From: a virus
Reading direction: 5' to 3' (one strand)
IMG/VR virus record: IMGVR_UViG_3300037116_000139
Location: 1-20,056 of that record
Length of the DNA stretch: 20,056 bases
Positions 13,936-19,653 of this stretch are shown here, piece after piece. The position numbers were made by a program, and so were the translations under genes. The notes under the pieces were generated by a model. That model saw only the letters and a program-made list of their open reading frames with translations. It was not told where the DNA came from and did not search any database. Position 1 is the first letter of the stretch; each line of letters begins with the position of its first letter.

Positions 13936-14102
13936 AACGGCATCTCCTCCTCAGAGCGCGATGGAGGAGTCGACTCAGCCCAGGAACGGCAGCCCGCACA
14001 GGGAGGGCCGGCGAGATCGATCCCGGCTTCCGCTACGGGAGGCTCATCCGGGCTTCCCCCATAATCGGCCCACGGGTGCCATTCCTGCGGTGCGTCGCTC
14101 AT
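13932..14102 (-). CDS. Very small acidic/Pro-rich protein (56 aa)
   Basis: ATG at 14102 overlaps the stop of the upstream gene as ATGA; the longer open frame upstream of it is inside that gene and is not used. The product is MSDAPQEWHPWADYGGSPDE followed by a C-x2-C (GPPCAGCRSWAES) and an acidic end, EEEMPF. Two close Cys and the lack of hydrophobic core suggest a small metal-binding or partly disordered peptide. Its end resembles the DDxxPF acidic tip of SSB proteins in spirit only. Confidence 0.55.
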   Translation of the reverse strand: MSDAPQEWHPWADYGGSPDEPPVAEAGIDLAGPPCAGCRSWAESTPPSRSEEEMPF

Positions 14103-14302
14103 TGAAATGTGACTCCGTGCTGGGCGAGAAACGCATTCAGCTTCGCGCGGAGAACGATCGCGCTCTCGATGGTGATCGCAAATTGCGCCATATTGCGCTG
14201 CCATGAGCAGTGGCAGCTATTCAGCGACGGTGCCTTGATGCTGATCAGCGCGTGCTTCCTCTCGGGGTTGATGTAGCCGATATCGCAGACTTCCTCGCTC
14301 AT
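14099..14302 (-). CDS. Small phage protein of unknown function (67 aa)
   Basis: The open frame extends to 14413, but the upstream part spans a large hairpin and is Arg-rich. ATG 14302, with ATGGGGA just before it, gives the compact product MSEEVCDIGYINPERKHALI continuing to LRAKLNAFLAQHGVTFQ. The end overlaps the next gene as ATGA. It has a beta-rich first half and a C-terminal helix. Function unknown. It is the first gene after a hairpin and motif C, so it may head a transcription unit leading to the terminase. Confidence 0.6.
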   Translation of the reverse strand: MSEEVCDIGYINPERKHALISIKAPSLNSCHCSWQRNMAQFAITIESAIVLRAKLNAFLAQHGVTFQ

Positions 14303-14334
14303 TTCCCCATCCGTGCCGCGATTATGGAAAATAG

Positions 14335-14404
14335 ACCTCGTCTGTGAGCGAGCTCGTTGCCGACAACCGCACTCGGCTACGACGAACAGCCTCAGAGACG
14401 AGGT
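14335..14404 (-). terminator. Long-loop inverted repeat, terminator-like, after the capsid-like gene
   Basis: ACCTCGTCTGTGAG (14335-14348) and CTCAGAGACGAGGT (14391-14404) pair at 13 of 14 positions. The 42-base loop can itself fold (GCCGA/TCGGC). On the minus strand the right-hand exit is CTATTTTCC, a modest T-run. It could terminate the capsid-like message or act as a leader structure for the next genes. Confidence 0.5.
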
Positions 14405-14405
14405 T

Positions 14406-14415
14406 TGTATCACAT
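14406..14415 (-). promoter_or_regulatory. ATGTGATACA motif (copy C), extended -10-like
   Basis: The minus strand reads ATGTGATACA, one base different from copies A and B. It lies between the capsid-like stop codon and the inverted repeat at 14335-14404, adjacent to the repeat exactly as copy A is adjacent to its hairpin. No -35 match is seen. Confidence 0.4.
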
Positions 14416-14433
14416 CCGCAGTCGCCGCGCACC

Positions 14434-15384
14434 TCAGCCGGGGAAGCTCCCGAAGACCCCACGCGGGTTCATGTAGCCGGCGGCGTAGGACTGCGAACCT
14501 TCCAGCACCAGCGCATCACCCTCGACCTTGAGGTCCAGCTTGAACGGTGCCTTCTCGATGCTGACGAGCCCCTTGATCGTGGTAGTCAGAAACCACGCCT
14601 TCGGATTTACGAGATAATCGAGAACGCAATAGCCATCCTGCGGCCAACTCGCGGCGTGGTCGCCCTTGCAGAGCCGATGGGCGCTGAACTCCAACCCTGT
14701 CGGCACCACGAGCAGCTTCGGATTGGCCAACGCCCGCGATCCAGCTTGGTCTGGCAGCTTGCGAACCGCCACAGCCGCCATCTCCACCGCCATCTCGTTG
14801 AGCTCCGAAGCCGGGTCGAGCATGTTCGAGTAAACGCCGGTGTCGATCTGGTGTTTGAGCGAGAACAGCGGAGTTCCACCACCCTCCGCGGCGTCCGCAA
14901 CCCGGCCGGCATCCAGTACGTTGGCGTGGCGCATTTCCTCAACTTGGAGGGAGCACTCCGACATCCCAATAGCCTGAACGACAAACCCCTCCAGGCCCCT
15001 CTCCGGCGCCAGCACTGTCCTAAGCGCCACACCTCCCTTGCTATCCATCGAGCAGAGGCGGTGAAGCGCTCCGCGATACTGAATCTCCACGAACCCAATG
15101 GGTGCCGTTGCCACCTTCCGGAAGACCCGTGTCCACTGCCGCGTGAGCTGCCTGGAGCACTCCTCGATCATCAGCAATCCCGGCAGCAGCGCGCGCCGCA
15201 AAGCCTCAAGCGCCGGGTCGCCCTGTTCCTGCTCACCCCACTCGTCCCGTCGCTTCTGCGCAGCCTCGGAGCTGTCGTGGCGATCGTACAGCGCCAAAGC
15301 CTCCGCCTTGCTCTTGACCATCCCAGGCGCACAGGCGTCGACCAGCTCGGCCGCGAACTCGTCAGGCTTGCTTGCGTCCATCAT
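14434..15384 (-). CDS. HK97-fold / Mu gpT-like capsid-family protein (316 aa)
   Basis: A GTG at 15390 is open, but AAGGAGT lies 5 bases before ATG 15384, so I start there; 15381 is also possible. The C-terminal 150 residues follow the known pattern of gpT-like major capsid proteins. TPLFSLKHQIDTGVYSNML matches their 'aLFs-xHp...tYsN' region. NPKLLVVPTGLEFSAHRL matches the 'pkxLvVPpxLEfxAxRi' strand, and LDYLVNPKAWFLTT matches 'dYLtdpdAWFL'. The terminal YAAGYMNPRGVFGSFPG matches 'gW-DPRGvyGS'. The N-terminal half is helical and unlike the usual gpT N-terminus. It sits between the two terminase genes, an unusual place for a coat gene, and could be the major coat protein or a second capsid-like protein. 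Confidence 0.6.
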   Translation of the reverse strand: MMDASKPDEFAAELVDACAPGMVKSKAEALALYDRHDSSEAAQKRRDEWGEQEQGDPALEALRRALLPGLLMIEECSRQLTRQWTRVFRKVATAPIGFVEIQYRGALHRLCSMDSKGGVALRTVLAPERGLEGFVVQAIGMSECSLQVEEMRHANVLDAGRVADAAEGGGTPLFSLKHQIDTGVYSNMLDPASELNEMAVEMAAVAVRKLPDQAGSRALANPKLLVVPTGLEFSAHRLCKGDHAASWPQDGYCVLDYLVNPKAWFLTTTIKGLVSIEKAPFKLDLKVEGDALVLEGSQSYAAGYMNPRGVFGSFPG

Positions 15385-15394
15385 TCCCACTCCT

Positions 15395-15997
15395 TCAATG
15401 CCGCGTCGGCTCAGCCCGCCCCCCCGCGATGATCTCCGATACCCGCTCCTTCAGCGCGTCGGCGTCCATCGTCTCGAACTCGTCGACCTCCCGAACCTCG
15501 GTCCGCTTGATGACGTAGCCGAACAGCGCCGCGATATCCATGAGGGCCTGGCGCTTGTCGTGCAGCCGGAACTTCTTGACCCGCACCACCGCCTTTGCCG
15601 TTTCGCCCTTACCCTGAACATAAACGTCAGTCTCAAGTTGCTGAACAGCAGCGAGTTGGTCTTCCGTCACATTGGTCAAGTCAAGAACCCTCGACGTGCC
15701 CTCAGCCCGCGTATAATCGCCCATGCTGGCAAAGGCGATCTTCGCCAATTCGGTCGCAACACGGGTCTTTGTGATCGCCGTTCTCTCGATCGCGCGCTCG
15801 GTCGACGCGAACTCTCGCTGATCCCTGCGATTGAGTAGTTCAGCCACTCGCCCTTTAATGTCGAGACGCTGCGCTACCGAGTAGGCATTGCCGCGATGTC
15901 GTGGATATCCGGCCATCTCATGGGCATCGACCAGGGATTTCCCGGCGGCGACTGCCTGGGCGAAGGCTTCGTGTTTAGCGTTTTTCAGTACCGACAT
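15395..15997 (-). CDS. terS: Terminase small subunit (200 aa)
   Basis: The protein recognises phage DNA and hands it to the large subunit. Residues 1-52 have the N-terminal helix-turn-helix of the Terminase_2 type: KHEAFAQAVAAGKSLVDAHE, then AGYPRHRGNAYSVAQRL, then IKGRVAELLNRR. A central oligomerisation section includes LAKIAFASMGDYTRAEGTSR and LTNVTEDQLAAVQQLETDVY. The C-terminal LHDKRQALMDIAALFGY is the family hallmark 'hDKxxALexLgkxlGh'. The acidic end is expected for contact with the large subunit. The start ATG 15997 has no obvious ribosome-binding site. It ends just before the capsid-like gene's Shine-Dalgarno. Confidence 0.88.
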   Translation of the reverse strand: MSVLKNAKHEAFAQAVAAGKSLVDAHEMAGYPRHRGNAYSVAQRLDIKGRVAELLNRRDQREFASTERAIERTAITKTRVATELAKIAFASMGDYTRAEGTSRVLDLTNVTEDQLAAVQQLETDVYVQGKGETAKAVVRVKKFRLHDKRQALMDIAALFGYVIKRTEVREVDEFETMDADALKERVSEIIAGGRAEPTRH

Positions 15998-16033
15998 AGT
16001 ACGGGGGATAGTCGCGTTCAGTACGGCTATCCG

Positions 16034-16303
16034 TCAAGGCTGCTTCGGAGTTCCGGGGCTTGTGGGGACTTCGAGGTAATACCCTGGGGGAAGTCTGGGG
16101 GTTTGTTCGAAGTACGGTTTCACGAGGAAGCCGAGGACGGCGATGACGAGGGATATGGCGATATAGCCGAGTTTTTCGGTGCGAGCGCCGCGCTTGTCGC
16201 AGGATTGGACGTGCGAGGTGAGGAGGGTGACGGCTTGCGTGAGGGCGGTACCGTGCTGCTCGACCCTGTCTTCGATCTTTTGCATGCGGCCCCAGATCGA
16301 CAT
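16034..16303 (-). CDS. Small coiled-coil membrane protein, holin/XhlA-like candidate (89 aa)
   Basis: TAGGAGA precedes ATG 16303. Residues 1-43 are a coiled-coil-like charged helix (MQKIEDRVEQHGTALTQAVT). Residues 45-65 form one transmembrane helix (GYIAISLVIAVLGFLVKPYF), followed by a Pro-rich tail. The coiled coil plus single C-proximal membrane span resembles XhlA-type proteins and some phage holins or spanin partners. No endolysin gene is seen nearby, so lysis is only one option. Confidence 0.55.
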   Translation of the reverse strand: MSIWGRMQKIEDRVEQHGTALTQAVTLLTSHVQSCDKRGARTEKLGYIAISLVIAVLGFLVKPYFEQTPRLPPGYYLEVPTSPGTPKQP

Positions 16304-16448
16304 GGTGCGTTGTTCTCCTACTCGGTACGCCGGGGCGGCGCAAAGGGTTCCGCGTCGGTTCTACATCGTTGCGGTGTGGATTTCAACGGCTCGCGGGGGT
16401 TTTGGGGAGTTGGTTCCGAGGTTTGCGCGGTAACGGACAATGCGCGCC

Positions 16449-16916
16449 CTAGAACGGAATCTCATCGTCGAGGTCATTGCCCGCGGGACGCGAGCGGGGC
16501 TGTGGCGGCTGGTATTCGTCGTCGCGTCCATTCTGTCGGTCGGTGCTGGAATTTCCGTTGCTGCGGCGCTCGCCGAGCAGCTGCACGGTGCTGTTGAAGC
16601 CCTTGACGACGATCTCGGTGCTGAAGCGCTCGACGCCCGCGTTATCTGTGTATTTACGGGTCTGCAGCTGTCCCTCGATGTAGATTTTATCCCCTTTGCG
16701 GGCGTACTTCGTGACGATCTCGCCGAGGGTATCGTTGAGAATCGAAACACGGTGCCATTCGGTTCGCTCTTTGCGTTCGCCGGACGACTTGTCTTTCCAG
16801 CTTTCCGACGTAGCGACGGACAGGTTTGTGACCGATCCGCCGTTTTGAAATATGCGGGTTTCCGGGTCTTGCCCGAGGTTACCCAGAACGATGACTTTGT
16901 TCACGCTGCCGGCCAT
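16449..16916 (-). CDS. ssb: Single-stranded DNA-binding protein (155 aa)
   Basis: A TTG at 16934 extends the frame, but ACGGAGG lies 7 bases before ATG 16916, which is the true start (MAGSVNKVIVLGNLGQDPET). The OB fold spans residues 1-110, with the family signatures VNKVIVLGNLGQDPE, TEWHRVSI, KGDKIYIEGQLQTRKY and STEIVVKGF. A disordered linker follows, and the acidic tip DDEIPF recruits partner proteins in SSBs. It coats single-stranded DNA during replication and recombination. It is the first recognised minus-strand gene leftward from the regulatory region, so probably early or middle expressed even though it points the same way as the late genes. Confidence 0.93.
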   Translation of the reverse strand: MAGSVNKVIVLGNLGQDPETRIFQNGGSVTNLSVATSESWKDKSSGERKERTEWHRVSILNDTLGEIVTKYARKGDKIYIEGQLQTRKYTDNAGVERFSTEIVVKGFNSTVQLLGERRSNGNSSTDRQNGRDDEYQPPQPRSRPAGNDLDDEIPF

Positions 16917-17787
16917 TTCTTGTCCTCCGTGCAAAGATTGCGATTCGCGCGCGTCCTAATGACATTCCATTTACGATATATTTCTCAACACCATCTGGAG
17001 ACTTATTCAGCCAAGGATGAGTCTGCGCATCGCAGACCCGGAGGCCGAAGGCCGTAGGAGAGCGCAGCGTAGCGGAGCGACATCCGCCAGGCGTGTCTCC
17101 GGACGCACTCCGCCCTACGAGGTCGGTGAGGTCGAAAAATCGGCGCGGTCGCCGGCTCGACACTCCATGATCGGAGGCGCCTGGTGCTGGGGTTTGCATT
17201 GCGTCGCTTGGCTTCGCAGGGCACCCCAGCGGTGGCGGCGGGCGGTCATCCTGTACCCGCTGGCTTTCGCTTCCTCTGCCCTCGTATGACGGTGTCAACA
17301 ACTGCCGCGGGCCGATCATGGCAGGCCCCTGGTGCGGCAGTCCGCGCAGCTCGTGCGCGTCCTTTTCTAGAATGGTGCGGCGCCGTTCGGGCTTCCACGA
17401 CCTGGGATACCGGTCAGATCTGCCCTAGTCCTCGCGGACGGCCAAAGCCGCTATTGCTCGCTTCGCTTCCTTAAACCGATACCGATTTCATCGCACCGTG
17501 CCAAGGCCGTTTCGCGTTCCTGGCGCGCGGTCAAGAGCTGGCGATTTGCGCGCTGAACCGCTTTCGCGGAAATCTTCCTCCGACGGCGGAGCCACCATTT
17601 CGGGGGATGAATGATCGTTGCGCCCACGCCCGATATCCTCAAAGCACTTGCCGAGGGACGGGTTTCTGCGCTATTTCGCGGAAAGGCCGTTCGTCCCGGC
17701 CGACGATCTTCGCGAAGCGGCAAACTTCGCTTGATCACCGAAGCGATATACGCGAGCCGCCGTGCCCGCGTCAACCGTTTCGCAGAG
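16917..17787. other. Long spacer with inverted repeats and no convincing gene
   Basis: No frame is well supported. It includes a composite hairpin at 17302-17340 (CTGCCGC pairs with GCGGCAG and GGGCC with GGCCC inside it) and GCTGGGGT pairing with ACCCCAGC near 17190-17233. Two weak protein-like stretches exist. On plus, a 38-codon frame from TTG 17618 to 17734 contains RYFAERPFVPADDLREAANF. On minus, 17451-17774 contains a helical stretch AKAVQRANRQLLTARQERET but has no good start. The spacer could carry an RNA, decayed gene pieces or an origin-like structure. Confidence 0.5.
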
Positions 17788-17820
17788 CGCCCCGCCCCAA
17801 CAGGCGGGGCGTTTCTGTTT
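17788..17820 (+). terminator. Rho-independent terminator, plus strand
   Basis: CGCCCCGCC (17788-17796) pairs perfectly with GGCGGGGCG (17803-17811), loop CCAACA, followed by TTTCTGTTT on the plus strand. This implies plus-strand transcription through the spacer to its left, although no firm gene is seen there. It also insulates the repressor promoter downstream. Confidence 0.75.
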
Positions 17821-17844
17821 CCGGCGTCTCTGCGGTCAACTCCC

Positions 17845-17873
17845 TTGCATCGCGTATCACAACCACGTATATA
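17845..17873 (+). promoter_or_regulatory. Sigma70-type promoter for the XRE regulator
   Basis: TTGCAT (17845-17850), a 17-base spacer, then TATATA (17868-17873) match -35/-10 elements (4 of 6 and 5 of 6). Initiation near 17880 would give a 50-base leader to ATG 17930. A GTATCACAA sequence (17854-17862, motif copy D reading leftward) lies in the spacer, and candidate operators follow immediately. Confidence 0.6.
17853..17862 (-). promoter_or_regulatory. TTGTGATACG motif (copy D) inside the regulator promoter
   Basis: The minus strand reads TTGTGATACG, matching motif copies A and B at nine of ten positions. It lies inside the -35/-10 spacer of the plus-strand promoter, so if active it would be an overlapping, divergent start towards the spacer and ssb. 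Function is inferred from the shared motif only. Confidence 0.3.
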
Positions 17874-17929
17874 CCGTAGAGATAACCGTACAGCGCATAT
17901 TGCCGCTTGCTCGCTATGGAGACTACGGT
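17873..17929. promoter_or_regulatory. Candidate repressor operators (ACCGTA sites)
   Basis: ACCGTA occurs at 17873-17878 and again at 17885-17890 in a near direct repeat (ATACCGTAGAG / ATAACCGTACAG). Its inverse TACGGT is at 17924-17929, giving the 8-bp inverted pair TACCGTAG ... CTACGGTA around the leader. The sites overlap the -10/start region and the approach to the start codon, suiting autorepression by the XRE protein. No binding evidence is available from sequence. Confidence 0.4.
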
Positions 17930-18328
17930 ATGAGAAAAGTCGGAAGGCCGCGGGCCACCAAGACCGAACATGAGATCGACATTGCGGTGGGACGCCGCAT
18001 CCGGGCAGCGCGGTCTCTCCAGAGCATGACGCAAGGCGACCTCGGCAAGTTGCTCGGGCTCAGCTTGGCGCAGGTTCACAAGAACGAGACCGCCCAGAAC
18101 CGCGTCAGCATCTCGCGCCTCGTCTCGATCGCTGCAGCCGCCAAGCTGCCGCTGCAGTTCTTCCTCGACGACATCAGCCTGCCGCAGGACAGCGACCCCG
18201 CGGCGACCGCGGACGCCATCGAGATCGCCGGGCGCATCGCGCGGCTGCCGGCGACCCTGCGCAAGATGGTGCGGACGTCGGTGCTGCAGTTCGAGGCGCT
18301 GTCGGCCGGCGCGGAGGCTGCGCAATGA
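17930..18328 (+). CDS. XRE-family (Cro/CI-type) transcriptional regulator (132 aa)
   Basis: ATG 17930 follows GGAGA at 7 bases; the longer open frame upstream runs through the terminator and promoter and is not real. Residues 15-75 are a lambda-repressor-like helix-turn-helix: IAVGRRIRAARSLQSMTQGD, then LGKLLGLSLAQVHKNE (turn and recognition helix), then ISRLVSIAAAAKLPLQFFL. The form EIDxAVGRRIRxxR...LAQVxKxE is common in alphaproteobacterial XRE proteins. A short acidic and helical C-terminus (residues 88-132) may mediate dimerisation. There is no peptidase domain for RecA-stimulated cleavage. It probably controls its own promoter and the leftward unit. It overlaps the next gene as ATGA. Confidence 0.88.
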   Translation: MRKVGRPRATKTEHEIDIAVGRRIRAARSLQSMTQGDLGKLLGLSLAQVHKNETAQNRVSISRLVSIAAAAKLPLQFFLDDISLPQDSDPAATADAIEIAGRIARLPATLRKMVRTSVLQFEALSAGAEAAQ

Positions 18329-18513
18329 GTTTCGATCGCCGCGAGGTCAACCGGGCGCTGGCGAAATGCCTCTCCTACCATGACTGCGGGAAAGACGCCG
18401 AGGCAGCACTGTGGGCTGCGCGGCTGGTGATCTTCCTGGAGCAAGGCGGAATCTTGAGGCCAGAGGTCGCCACGGAGGCGATGCGGTTTCACGTAGTTCC
18501 GGCGGAGGGCTGA
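18325..18513 (+). CDS. Small conserved protein coupled to the regulator (62 aa)
   Basis: ATG 18325 overlaps the regulator stop (ATGA). The product begins MSFDRREVNRALAKCLSYHD and continues CGKDAEAALWAARLVIFLEQ, two amphipathic helices, as in small rhizobial proteins that I recall with 'NRALAKAIAYKdcGKhaEAeaWArrLv'. Function is unknown. The tight coupling suggests a role with the regulator or simply in the same early cassette. Confidence 0.7.
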   Translation: MSFDRREVNRALAKCLSYHDCGKDAEAALWAARLVIFLEQGGILRPEVATEAMRFHVVPAEG

Positions 18514-18516
18514 GCG

Positions 18517-18954
18517 ATGAGATACCTAGCGGACCGTGGCGACCACGTAACCGAGCGCCTATTCCCGTCCGGCGTCGAGACCGAGGTTGAGCCCGCGCGC
18601 ACTGGCGCCACGCGCCCGCATGGGGATTGCCAATACCCCACTGTCGATCTCGCCGGCATGTGCTGTGGGCATGAGCCGTGCGATCTCGAATGGAGCCGGC
18701 TATGTGAGGCGCAGGGCGGCTGCTGGGATCGGACAACGTGCGGCGACTGCGCCGAACCCGTGTTTGCATCGCCTGCCATCCTCGACAAGCTGGCGCGGTG
18801 CAACGAGATCGCGCGGGTGCAGCGGGAGGCGACGGACAACTCTCGATACACCCCGGAGACCGAATGGGGGCCGATTGACGGTCATATTATTTATCGGGTC
18901 GCTCCAGCGCCGGCAACCGCCAGAAGCGCGTACTACCGCAACCTCAACGCCTGA
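18517..18954 (+). CDS. Cys-rich phage protein of unknown function (145 aa)
   Basis: GGAGGG lies about 7 bases upstream of ATG 18517, 3 bases after the previous stop. The centre (residues 38-80) has many Cys: CQYP, MCCGHEPC, RLCEAQGGCW, TTCGDCAEPV. This suggests zinc coordination. The C-terminal part is helical, then WGPIDGHIIYRVAPAPATAR. No family is recognised. It is the third gene of the rightward cassette and ends in a repeated leader element. Confidence 0.7.
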   Translation: MRYLADRGDHVTERLFPSGVETEVEPARTGATRPHGDCQYPTVDLAGMCCGHEPCDLEWSRLCEAQGGCWDRTTCGDCAEPVFASPAILDKLARCNEIARVQREATDNSRYTPETEWGPIDGHIIYRVAPAPATARSAYYRNLNA

Positions 18955-18974
18955 CCCTTCCGTGCCATAGGAGA
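18951..18974 (+). repeat. Repeated gene-junction element (copy 1)
   Basis: CTGACCCTTCCGTGCCATAG then GAGA; 22 of 24 bases match copy 2 at 19623-19646. Each copy begins at the stop codon (TGA) of the gene before it and ends with the TAGGAGA ribosome-binding site of the next start, so it is a mobile or duplicated gene-junction cassette. Confidence 0.7.
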
Positions 18975-18978
18975 AACC

Positions 18979-19014
18979 ATGCCTATCCGGTTGTCGCACA
19001 CAGGAGCTAGATGA
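18979..19014 (+). CDS. Possible 11-residue leader peptide
   Basis: ATG 18979 has an excellent TAGGAGA site 5 bases upstream and reads MPIRLSHTGAR then TGA. Its stop overlaps the next gene's ATG at 19011 (ATGA), so translation of this short frame could feed or gate the following gene. The next gene also has its own AGGAG. Too short for homology; a coupling leader is an inference. Confidence 0.35.
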   Translation: MPIRLSHTGAR

Positions 19015-19424
19015 TGAATAGCCAGGAACTCGCTATCGCCCTCAACGGGTGCGAATACGGGAAAGAGACGGGTCCAGCCGATAATCAGATCGCCAAAAAA
19101 AGCGGCCTGGTAGTCGTGTTTGGTGCCAGCGATGACTTGATGGAATTTCGGGGCGCTGTGAACGATGAGATGGGTTGCTATGAAGGTGGTGAAGCCTTCT
19201 TCACGAGAAGCGGTCTACTGGTCAACGAATGCGACAACGAGGACTGCCCGCACTTCAAGCGGCTGATGAAGACGGCAACGCCGATTAAGGCAAAGTGGGA
19301 TGTTGAGGGCTACTCTTGGGTCTACGAGACGGCGATCCCGCACGCGTCCTTCGAGGTTCTAGAGGACGGCGAAAAATACTGCCGAGGCATCGTCTTCGCG
19401 CTGTCGGATATTCCGGCGCTATAG
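19011..19424 (+). CDS. Conserved phage protein of unknown function (137 aa)
   Basis: AGGAG lies 5 bases before ATG 19011 (ATG 19014 also possible). The sequence has the pattern LNGCEYGKE, then KKSGLVVVFGASDDLMEFRG, then NDEMGCYEGGEAFF. I recall this in many phage and prophage hypotheticals ('LNgreY...GLVVVfGxSDDlxExrGaidxExgxydG'). The second half has C-x4-C-like Cys (NECDNEDCPHFKRL) and a beta-rich end (SWVYETAIPHASFEVLEDGE). Function is unknown. It sits in the rightward early cassette. Confidence 0.8.
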   Translation: MMNSQELAIALNGCEYGKETGPADNQIAKKSGLVVVFGASDDLMEFRGAVNDEMGCYEGGEAFFTRSGLLVNECDNEDCPHFKRLMKTATPIKAKWDVEGYSWVYETAIPHASFEVLEDGEKYCRGIVFALSDIPAL

Positions 19425-19467
19425 GTAGCAGCCGTGGGCAACAACCGGATAAGCATGGGAGAAACCG

Positions 19468-19626
19468 ATGAAAATTCTTGCCTGTTTCCAGAAAGAGGCG
19501 GAGGCGTTGGCGCGGATTATTGCGCTCGCTTATGACCCGGCTCGTAAGCTGACTGATCCTCCGCGCGAGGATGTGGTTCGCGTTATCGCCGAGGCGCTTC
19601 AATCGGCCTACGAGGCTAATCACTGA
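19468..19626 (+). CDS. Small helical protein (52 aa)
   Basis: GGGAGAAACCG precedes ATG 19468, the same ribosome-binding style as the gene start at 18979. The product is MKILACFQKEAEALARIIAL followed by AYDPARKLTDPPREDVVRVI and a short helix. It is probably one or two amphipathic helices with no known family. Its stop is the first codon of junction element copy 2. Confidence 0.6.
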   Translation: MKILACFQKEAEALARIIALAYDPARKLTDPPREDVVRVIAEALQSAYEANH

Positions 19627-19646
19627 CCCTTCCGTGGCGTAGGAGA
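19623..19646 (+). repeat. Repeated gene-junction element (copy 2)
   Basis: CTGACCCTTCCGTGGCGTAG then GAGA; differs from copy 1 at two positions. It includes the stop codon of the 52-aa gene and the ribosome-binding site of the gene at 19654. Confidence 0.7.
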
Positions 19647-19653
19647 CTGTCCC

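Noticed and set aside
16917-17319. A minus-strand frame of 146 codons extending from 17319 into the ssb start region.
   Set aside because: It is Arg/Pro/Ser-rich with no ribosome-binding site, and it overlaps the ssb start in another frame.
17762-17929. An upstream extension of the regulator frame giving a 188-aa protein.
   Set aside because: It crosses a perfect terminator and the promoter; ATG 17930 has its own ribosome-binding site and gives a normal-length regulator.
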